Translations under genes and position numbers: made by a program
The notes under the pieces: generated by a model
Seen by the model: the letters and a program-made list of their open reading frames with translations, nothing else
The model's database searches: none
Told to the model about the DNA's origin: nothing
NCBI GenBank assembly: GCA_009787745.1
Contig: WQST01000181.1
Span: forward strand, 1-5,249
Direction of reading: 5' to 3'
Length of the DNA: 5,249 bases
Source: Lachnospiraceae bacterium
GTDB taxonomy: Bacteria; Bacillota; Clostridia; Lachnospirales; Lachnospiraceae
Shown here: piece by piece, positions 1 to 5,249 of the stretch
How positions within the stretch are numbered: the stretch's first letter is position 1
How the letters are laid out: every line of letters starts with the position of its first letter

Positions 1-1083
1 CGCACCGCTTCTTAACAGTTTAACTTTCACGTAACTTTCGTCTGTTTTTACCATACTTGCCGCGGCAACGGCATTTTCTAAAGCATTTGACAAAATTATC
101 GAAAGTTTTACGGTATCAATATCCATTACCGCAGGCAAAGTCGATCCAACGATGAAATTAACTCCAAGGCTCTCAGCCCGTCGTTTATAAATCGATAATG
201 CGGCATTTAAATAAGGCTCTGAACAAAGTAATCTCCCCGTTGCTTCACCTAAGTCGTCCTGCCATTTAAGGTACATCAACTCCGCTTCATCGTGATTCCC
301 TGTTCTGAATAGCTCGGTTATTGTTTCCATCGCATGTCTCATATCATGTTGAAGAAGCCTCATTTCATTACGGTTTTCCTCAAAAACATCAAACTGATTC
401 TTTAACGCTGACATTTGCAGATTAAGCAACCCCGTATTATATTCCAATTCAAATTTTTCCTGTTCCACTTTAAAGAAAAGAAAAATAATCCCATAGATTA
501 TCACCCCAAAACTAAACAATGTATATGGAAACCACAGATTATTAAACGGCATCTCAGGAACCAAACCATCGAACCAAATCAAAAATGCCACACAAATAAA
601 AGTCGGTGTTATATACAAAAGCAACCACCCGCGTTTAAGCACATGAGTTAAGCGAATATAAGGGCCGCGAATCAGATAGCAAAGATAAGAAAAAAGTGAA
701 AGGCTTAGGAAACGCATCAAGGTATTCGACCAGGGATTGTTAAAATAAATGGTTGTAACATAACCGTTTGCGACCGAAATACAACCAATCATGGAAATCG
801 TCGCATAAGTAAATAACAGGCTTAAATTCCTGTCTTTCGCAATAAAAAAAGAAACAATAAAATAGGGAATTGTAACAACAAAAATAACAACACGATAGTA
901 ATAATCAAACCCAACCCAATTATTAACCACAATACTGAATGAACAAATAACTAAAATACTGATTATGCAAATCCGTATTACCTTTTTATTATCATAACGT
1001 CTAACTATCAATAACAAGGTTGAGAACAAAAGCAAACTCTGGGTAACAAGCATTGCGATTGGCTGTGCCAGGCTATCAATCAT
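1..1083 (-). CDS. GHKL (HPK10/AgrC-like) sensor histidine kinase, 3' end cut by window edge
   Basis: This is a membrane sensor kinase that would autophosphorylate on histidine and pass the phosphate to the LytTR regulator encoded just upstream. Translation gives 361 open codons with no stop before the window edge. The first ~205 residues form about six or seven hydrophobic spans (roughly 8-28, 35-53, 62-81, 86-107, 122-138, 150-170, 182-204), with no periplasmic sensor domain between them. A helical linker (206-240) leads to the H-box QHDMRHAMETITELF, with H246 the likely phosphoacceptor. The N-box SNALENAVAA lies at 332-341. The G-boxes (DNGxG) would come after residue 361, outside the window, so about 60-80 residues are missing compared with usual family length. 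The start is the second of two adjacent ATGs, five bases after GGAGG; the ATG at 1086 is the alternative. The open frame, the H-box and the N-box are seen directly; the stimulus (peptide or other) is unknown. Confidence 0.93.
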   Translation of the reverse strand, partial: MIDSLAQPIAMLVTQSLLLFSTLLLIVRRYDNKKVIRICIISILVICSFSIVVNNWVGFDYYYRVVIFVVTIPYFIVSFFIAKDRNLSLLFTYATISMIGCISVANGYVTTIYFNNPWSNTLMRFLSLSLFSYLCYLIRGPYIRLTHVLKRGWLLLYITPTFICVAFLIWFDGLVPEMPFNNLWFPYTLFSFGVIIYGIIFLFFKVEQEKFELEYNTGLLNLQMSALKNQFDVFEENRNEMRLLQHDMRHAMETITELFRTGNHDEAELMYLKWQDDLGEATGRLLCSEPYLNAALSIYKRRAESLGVNFIVGSTLPAVMDIDTVKLSIILSNALENAVAAASMVKTDESYVKVKLLRSGA

Positions 1084-1798
1084 CATCACCTCCGAAAACA
1101 TGTGACAAATAACGCTCCTTAACTTGTAAATAGGAATTTTGCGCTATCGGAACTAACGAATTGTCTTTCAACAAAAAGTCATGTTCTTGCAACCGTGATA
1201 CATGGTTCATATTCACAACAAAGGACACATGAGTCCTGACGAAATATTGAATGGTTAAAAGCGGGGCGATTGCTTTACTAAAGGAAATACGCATCGTCGT
1301 TCCTTTCAAAACCTGATGATTATCCAAAACACAGATAATACAACGGTTTTCGACACGGCAGTAGGCAATCCGATGAAAAGGTATGGCGGTCAAGCCTTCG
1401 CGGGTCTTAAAAGGGAAAACCGCATGATTGCGATTATACATATGCTCTCTGGCAAATTCTAGTTCGCGGTAAAGAATTTCAGTATCAACAGGTTTAAGTA
1501 AATATTGGAAAGCGCGGACAGAAAACGCGGAAAGTGCATGTTCGCCGTGGTGAGTCATAAATATTATAAAAGCGGTTTCATCATTAATGCGGATTTGTTC
1601 AGCTATTTCAATACCCGATATATTCGGCATCACGATATCCAATAGATAGATATCAAAAACATTTCCCGCGGCTATATCATTTCTTAGTATCCTCGGATCA
1701 TAATAAGTGTATATTTCAAAATCATTATATACAGATATCAGTTCTCTCATTATTTCAACTTGTTCGGAATCATTATCACATATCGCAATTTTCAACAT
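1076..1798 (-). CDS. LytTR-family response regulator (AgrA/LytR class)
   Basis: This is a complete 240-residue, two-domain transcription regulator, the usual length for the family. The receiver domain (about 1-120) has the acidic pocket D8 and D10 in ICDND, the phosphoacceptor D54 in LLDIVMP, the switch threonine T82 in FIIFMT, and the conserved lysine K102 in YLLKPVD. The LytTR DNA-binding domain (about 128-233) includes the diagnostic segment FVRTHVSFVVNMNHV (186-200), the family's 'F.R.H.S..VN...' strand. Members of this class bind pairs of short direct repeats upstream of target genes, often for virulence, bacteriocin, quorum-sensing or cell-surface functions. The ATG start has the Shine-Dalgarno GAAAGGGG five bases upstream. 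The gene overlaps the following GHKL kinase gene by 8 bp, which marks that kinase as its cognate partner. The C-terminal GGDDD tail is encoded by the kinase's ribosome binding site. All key phosphorelay residues are present, so it should be active. Target genes cannot be read from this window. Confidence 0.97.
   Translation of the reverse strand: MLKIAICDNDSEQVEIMRELISVYNDFEIYTYYDPRILRNDIAAGNVFDIYLLDIVMPNISGIEIAEQIRINDETAFIIFMTHHGEHALSAFSVRAFQYLLKPVDTEILYRELEFAREHMYNRNHAVFPFKTREGLTAIPFHRIAYCRVENRCIICVLDNHQVLKGTTMRISFSKAIAPLLTIQYFVRTHVSFVVNMNHVSRLQEHDFLLKDNSLVPIAQNSYLQVKERYLSHVFGGDDD
1086..1093 (-). promoter_or_regulatory. Ribosome binding site of the kinase gene, inside the regulator gene
   Basis: The minus strand reads GGAGGTGATGATGATTGA across the end of the regulator. 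GGAGGTGAT is a nine-base match to the canonical anti-Shine-Dalgarno end of 16S rRNA. It encodes the regulator's Gly-Gly-Asp residues and sits two bases before the ATG at 1086 and five before the ATG at 1083. The spacing favours 1083 as the start. The regulator's TGA stop (1078-1076) lies just inside the kinase gene, so ribosomes finishing the regulator can restart on the kinase. Confidence 0.88.
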
Positions 1799-1803
1799 GT
1801 TTG

Positions 1804-1811
1804 CCCCTTTC
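1804..1811 (-). promoter_or_regulatory. Ribosome binding site of the response regulator gene
   Basis: GAAAGGGG on the minus strand ends five bases before the ATG at 1798. This is a good, though not perfect, match to AAAGGAGG, and it fixes the regulator start. No competing in-frame start with a better site is seen upstream. Confidence 0.8.
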
Positions 1812-1823
1812 TTCAGGCATTAA

Positions 1824-1843
1824 GATATTCTATCAAAAATATC
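1824..1843 (-). promoter_or_regulatory. Dyad GATATT-N8-AATATC over the -10 region, possible operator
   Basis: Perfect six-base inverted arms GATATT (1843-1838) and AATATC (1829-1824) flank an eight-base spacer. An outer AGGC/GCCT pair (1848-1845 and 1818-1815) extends the symmetry imperfectly. The right arm shares bases with the predicted -10 hexamer, so a bound protein would block the promoter. Read-through RNA from the surface protein gene could fold here, but the stem is AT-rich and no U-run follows, so it does not look like an intrinsic terminator. Confidence 0.35.
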
Positions 1844-1855
1844 CGCCTAAATCAA
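1827..1855 (-). promoter_or_regulatory. Putative sigma-A promoter for the two-component gene pair
   Basis: On the minus strand, one base after the stop of the surface protein gene, TTGATT (1855-1850, four of six bases matching TTGACA) is followed after exactly 17 bases by TAGAAT (1832-1827, five of six matching TATAAT). Transcription would start near 1820, leaving a leader of about 22 bases that holds the ribosome binding site. This would let the regulator and kinase be expressed independently of the large upstream gene. It is a consensus match only; AT-rich gaps produce chance matches. Confidence 0.5.
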
Positions 1856-1856
1856 G

Positions 1857-4800
1857 TTAATCCCTTAATTCAAACTCCTTACCGACGGTAATAATACCAT
1901 CATCTTTATAAACTTTCTTTTTCGGAACCTCTGCTGTTTTAAACATCTTTTCAAATGATACTTCCATCTCTTTTTCATAGAAGCGCCTTCTGTAACCGAT
2001 CCCCGCAAAAATGACGATTACAACATTTGTCAAATCCTCGATCTTATCGTAACTAACATCCAGCCGCATATCGCTGCGATAGTGAAGCCTCCTAAAGAAC
2101 AAGTTACGTTTTAATACCTCTTTTTCATCATCTCCTTTATCAATAATATACCGCACCTTAATTCTAAAAACTAACAACAAGATTATAAATAATCCTAATA
2201 AGAGGAGTAGCCACAAAAATGATTCGGCTAATGGTATTTTTCTAAGGAGCGTCGCATTTCCGCCAAATTTTGCCGCATTTCCGTCGGGGTCAAAGGTTTT
2301 TCCCAAGACATCAATAAGCCCGGTATCGGTATGTTTATCATTTTCCAATTGCCCAATTGTATCTGAGCCGACAGGAGCCGGCGGATTATAAGCGATTAAA
2401 TAAGTACCCTCATATGAACCGTCAGCATTATTGTTACTTTCTTGCTTACTGTCGTCAGTCCTGATAACTGCGTCAATTACCTCTTCGCCTGATACCTCTT
2501 CGTCATATCCGATAAAATCATCACTTGCTTCATTATTTGGCGAACCGCCTGACGAATCGGGCGTACCTTTGCCGCCGCCCGAAGGAGCGGGATTAGAAGC
2601 TTTTTTCGTCAGCATATTGACAGTTACCAAAACTTTTACCTGTAAATCGTCAAGTGCATCCGCTACCATTACCCCGTAAGGTAAGATTGCCCCCGCCGGG
2701 TTATGGGCTTTGTCATTGCCGACTTCGGTAACGAGGATATAGAAACTGTCCGCCCCATAGTATCCGTCTTGCGGAACGTAGGTAAAAGTTCCGTCCGTAT
2801 TCATTAAGACTGTACCATGTTCAGGCTGTTCAAGGACATTGTCACTTAATTCAAAAGTAAAATCAGTAACAGCATACATATGGTCTTTGCTGTCATTAGG
2901 TTTCAGAACACCATTAACACTGCGGTTCAAGCCATCGCTTACTTTTAAATTAAGCGGCGCAACTACAGGAGCGTCATTAATCGCATCAACAACGACGTCA
3001 ATATCTTTGACGAACTGTTGGCTTCCGCCGATAAGTTCTAAGTGAAGGACACCTTTACCATAAGCGTCTGCGGGAATCTCAATTGTAACGGTCAGAACAT
3101 TAGCACTAATGCTTACATTTACCTTCGAAGAAGAAATGAACTTCGGAGTGCTTGCACCGCTCACGGCTTTAAAGTTGAATTTCGTTTTTCCGGTAATATC
3201 TTGGTCAAAAATAATTTCCCTTACTATTATTAAATGATCTTCTTCGTCATGAATCTCCGCCGTAAAGTAAAGGGTGATTTCTTTTGTATTAAATTCACTA
3301 TTTCCATCATCAATCAAAATTTTGACTGTATCGGATGCACATGACGGATTAGGCGTATAAGTGAATTTCCCGCTTACGGCGAAATCTGCGGCAGGTGTAA
3401 AAGTACCGTTGTTGGCATCTTTTACAACTGTGTAAGTCAGGATATCACCGTCCCTGTCGGTTGCGAAAACACGGTCGCTTACTTTAGCATTATTTAACAA
3501 TGTATAGTACCGGTCATTTGCGATCGGCGGGTGGTTAACAGGTGTTACATTGATTTCGACTTGCTGTGTTACAGCGAGTCCGTCAGGGTCAGTTACCGTA
3601 ACGGTGATGATAATCGGCGCACCGGGAAGGGTCGATGTGTCGTGCGCGGGGTTAAATACAAGAGTTATTTCACCGTTAGGTTTTCGGGTCATGTGGATAT
3701 TATCGCGTTTAATGACATCTGAGTCGGAGATATTAATCTCAACCGTAAGTTCAGCAGGAATGTTATCAGGGTCAAAAAGATCAAAGACAACCGTTAACTT
3801 CTCATTTTCTCTGAATGAATAATCAGGGTTAAGGTGCAAAATTTCCGGCGGGTCATTAACAGGGATAATGATAATTTTCACTTGCGCATTAGCGCTTTTC
3901 GTTCCGTATGAGTCAAAGACGCTGAACATAAAGCTGTCGGATGTCGTTTCACTTCCGTCATGCTGATATACGTAAACGTTGGGGATAATATTTCCGTTTC
4001 CGTCTAATGCGTTAACAAATGTTCCGTAAGCAGGGAGCGTTTCGATAACATATCCATCAATATAATCAAGGTAGTCATTATCATATCCCGCTAAAGTTAT
4101 TGTAATCTGTTCGCCTTCCAAAACGGTTACTGTCTGCGGTACGGCATGAGGGTTAGTGTTAGCAAGGATAAACGCGCCAACCGTTTCTTTATAAACATTA
4201 CCCGCTTTATCTTTAGCATATACATGTAAATAATAAGTATCGATTGCGCGGATTATTTCGTTGATTCCGCTAGGGTTAGTAAGCATCTGATAATCGCTTA
4301 AATTCGTTGGAGCAACGGCGCTGTTATTAAGAACGTAACCGTATTCAAACAGTCCGCTTCCGCCCAAATCGCCGAACGAAAAGTCTAATTCGATATTATC
4401 GACGGCATTGGTATTTAAAATATAGTTTTTGCCTTCGCTTTTATACGTAAATGTGGCTTTCGGAGCCGTATTATCAACGGTGTGGATTGGTGACAATACC
4501 CATTCACTTCTTTCTTCGGGCAAAGTATTATGGCTGTCAACTGTGCGGATTCTAAACTGCATTTTGGTGTCAATTCCTGATGAAGCAACGGTATAGTCAT
4601 AAGATGTTGCGCCACTGCCTGTTACAATCGTTCCGGGTTGCCACGTGCTTCCACCGTTATAGCTTACTTGAATCTCATATACTAAATCACTTTGAACCGT
4701 CTCTTCATCGGCTCCCGCCGTCCATGTAAGTTTTACGGTATCGCCGTCTTTATAATATGAGGCGGCAGGACCGATTTTGGTCGGTACTGCGGGAACATCG

Positions 4801-5249
4801 TTTACTTCGCTGACATTAATGGTTACAGTTTTGGTTAAACTTTGAGCGCCGAAATTGTCAGTCACATAGTATTTAACGAAAAGTTGTGTATCGAACGGCT
4901 GGGCTCCGTAACCGCTGTGTGTAAATTCATACACACCGGGGGTAGCGGTTACGGCCCATGTGCCAAAGATTGAACTTGGGTATTGACTGATTGTAAATGT
5001 CAAAGTATCACTAACATCAATATCACTAACTAAACCGCGCAAGTCAATTATCACCTTATTAGCGCCGTTACCATTTTTTTCATGCTCCCAAACGCCGACC
5101 GACGTATCATTAGCTACCGGAGTACTATTATTAATTACATAAGGCCCAAAAGTCCTAATAACCTCATTCCCCGCATTATCCTTAACAAGAGTATGAATAT
5201 AATAACTCCCTCTCTCCGTAAAATTAATAGTACCACCTGAGAAATTCAC
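1857..5249 (-). CDS. Large modular surface protein (Ig/FnIII/cadherin-like repeats) with C-terminal membrane anchor and cytoplasmic tail, 5' end outside window
   Basis: The frame is open to the window edge, so the true start and any signal peptide lie outside. Residues here count from the edge. In order they are: the end of an Ig-like domain with YYIHTLVKDNAGN (16-28); a cadherin-like domain closing with VNDVP (149-153); a fibronectin-III-like domain (about 154-255, LTWTAG, YEIQVSYNGGSTW, MQFRIRTVD); an Ig-like domain with YYLHVYAKDKAGN (339-351); then cadherin-like domains punctuated by VNDPP (464), VNHPP (571) and INDAP (757), the last about 762-875. A Gly/Ser/Asp-rich linker (about 884-1005) precedes one membrane span (about 1009-1028) and a basic tail (1029-1130) that must be cytoplasmic. 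No LPXTG motif precedes the span. Such arrays are typical of very large adhesins or cell-wall proteins, and the DxDGD-like motifs suggest calcium binding, which is inferred. Function in adhesion is likely but unproven; a surface sensor is an alternative. Confidence 0.9.
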   Translation of the reverse strand: MNFSGGTINFTERGSYYIHTLVKDNAGNEVIRTFGPYVINNSTPVANDTSVGVWEHEKNGNGANKVIIDLRGLVSDIDVSDTLTFTISQYPSSIFGTWAVTATPGVYEFTHSGYGAQPFDTQLFVKYYVTDNFGAQSLTKTVTINVSEVNDVPAVPTKIGPAASYYKDGDTVKLTWTAGADEETVQSDLVYEIQVSYNGGSTWQPGTIVTGSGATSYDYTVASSGIDTKMQFRIRTVDSHNTLPEERSEWVLSPIHTVDNTAPKATFTYKSEGKNYILNTNAVDNIELDFSFGDLGGSGLFEYGYVLNNSAVAPTNLSDYQMLTNPSGINEIIRAIDTYYLHVYAKDKAGNVYKETVGAFILANTNPHAVPQTVTVLEGEQITITLAGYDNDYLDYIDGYVIETLPAYGTFVNALDGNGNIIPNVYVYQHDGSETTSDSFMFSVFDSYGTKSANAQVKIIIIPVNDPPEILHLNPDYSFRENEKLTVVFDLFDPDNIPAELTVEINISDSDVIKRDNIHMTRKPNGEITLVFNPAHDTSTLPGAPIIITVTVTDPDGLAVTQQVEINVTPVNHPPIANDRYYTLLNNAKVSDRVFATDRDGDILTYTVVKDANNGTFTPAADFAVSGKFTYTPNPSCASDTVKILIDDGNSEFNTKEITLYFTAEIHDEEDHLIIVREIIFDQDITGKTKFNFKAVSGASTPKFISSSKVNVSISANVLTVTIEIPADAYGKGVLHLELIGGSQQFVKDIDVVVDAINDAPVVAPLNLKVSDGLNRSVNGVLKPNDSKDHMYAVTDFTFELSDNVLEQPEHGTVLMNTDGTFTYVPQDGYYGADSFYILVTEVGNDKAHNPAGAILPYGVMVADALDDLQVKVLVTVNMLTKKASNPAPSGGGKGTPDSSGGSPNNEASDDFIGYDEEVSGEEVIDAVIRTDDSKQESNNNADGSYEGTYLIAYNPPAPVGSDTIGQLENDKHTDTGLIDVLGKTFDPDGNAAKFGGNATLLRKIPLAESFLWLLLLLGLFIILLLVFRIKVRYIIDKGDDEKEVLKRNLFFRRLHYRSDMRLDVSYDKIEDLTNVVIVIFAGIGYRRRFYEKEMEVSFEKMFKTAEVPKKKVYKDDGIITVGKEFELRD
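1860..2225 (-). other. Transmembrane anchor and conserved-looking cytoplasmic tail of the surface protein
   Basis: Residues 1009-1028 (FLWLLLLLGLFIILLLVF region) form one strong membrane helix preceded by RKIPLAE. The roughly 100 residues after it begin with basic RIKVRY and are rich in Arg, Lys and aromatics. They alternate like beta strands (LFFRRLHYRSDMRLDVSY, TNVVIVIFAGIGYRRRFYEKEMEVSF) and end in KEFELRD. The basic start fits the positive-inside rule, placing the tail in the cytoplasm. The hydrophobic stretch VVIVIFAGIG is too short for a second span and more likely a buried strand. I do not recognise the tail as a known domain. Confidence 0.65.
2655..4154 (-). repeat. Array of divergent cadherin-like domains within the surface protein
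   Basis: Residues about 366-865 of the partial protein hold roughly five domains of 90-107 residues that share a plan but little sequence. Boundaries are marked by VNDPP, VNHPP and INDAP at 464, 571 and 757. Recurrent elements include YQHDGSETTSDSFMFSV (428-444), VTVTDPDG (550-557), FATDRDGDILTYTV (595-608) and HGTVLMNTDGTFTYVPQDGYYGADSF (split across 811-836). These resemble the bacterial cadherin-like, CSPG-like and tandem-95 repeat families. Because the repeats differ at DNA level, they are old duplications and no exact nucleotide repeat was seen. Confidence 0.75.

Noticed and set aside
415..651. Plus-strand 78-codon open frame
   Set aside because: It lies wholly antisense to the kinase membrane region, has Lys/Phe/Gln-rich composition with no domain and no clear ribosome binding site. 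It is a shadow of the kinase gene.
1815..1848. Intrinsic terminator after the surface protein gene
   Set aside because: The stem is AT-rich with an asymmetric internal loop and no U-run follows it, so termination is unlikely. The dyad was kept only as a possible operator.
1800..1860. LytTR direct-repeat binding site upstream of the regulator
   Set aside because: I looked for two similar ~9-base direct repeats about one helical turn apart and saw no convincing pair.
2166..2245. Possible sortase (LPXTG-type) signal before the C-terminal membrane span
   Set aside because: The residues before the span are LLRKIPLAES. No Leu-Pro-x-Thr-Gly or close variant is present, and the tail after the span is far longer than a sorting signal's.
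2431..2679. Plus-strand 82-codon open frame, Ser/Pro-rich
   Set aside because: It is the antisense reading of the Gly/Ser/Asp-rich linker of the surface protein, whose composition explains the Ser/Pro-rich translation.
4415..4615. Minus-strand 66-codon frame inside the surface protein gene
   Set aside because: It is an alternate frame within a clearly coding region (FnIII/Ig-like modules), with no recognisable domain.

Overview
The window looks like chromosomal DNA of a Gram-positive bacterium of the Firmicutes/Clostridia type. The evidence is moderately AT-rich sequence, a strong GGAGGTGAT-type Shine-Dalgarno, an AgrC/GHKL-type kinase paired with a LytTR regulator, and a single-span surface protein with a cell-wall-spacer-like linker and no sign of outer-membrane export. 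The species cannot be named from this sequence. Everything supportable lies on the minus strand, so the genes read from high to low coordinates.

Positions 5249 to 1857 hold the 3' part (1130 codons) of a very large surface protein gene whose 5' end lies outside the window. It encodes an extracellular mosaic of Ig-like, fibronectin-III-like and cadherin-like (VNDxP-punctuated) domains. These are followed by a Gly/Ser/Asp-rich linker, one membrane span and a basic cytoplasmic tail of about 100 residues. There is no LPXTG sorting signal. A 58-bp gap follows. It contains a plausible sigma-A promoter, a small dyad overlapping the promoter's -10 element, and the ribosome binding site of the next gene, but no convincing terminator.

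Positions 1798 to 1076 hold a complete LytTR-family response regulator. Its last codons carry the Shine-Dalgarno and start of the next gene, a polytopic HPK10/GHKL sensor histidine kinase at 1083 to 1. That gene runs off the window just after its N-box. The two genes overlap by 8 bp and are almost certainly translated as a coupled pair.

The regulator and kinase form one two-component system of the AgrA/AgrC class. The kinase would sense something at the membrane and phosphorylate the regulator at D54, which then acts through its LytTR DNA-binding domain. The adjacent surface protein may be a target, a co-transcribed partner or simply a neighbour; the sequence does not decide this. I found no RNA gene, CRISPR array, mobile element or attachment site. 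The most interesting items are the uncharacterised cytoplasmic tail on an adhesin-like protein, and the operator-like dyad over the promoter of the two-component pair.
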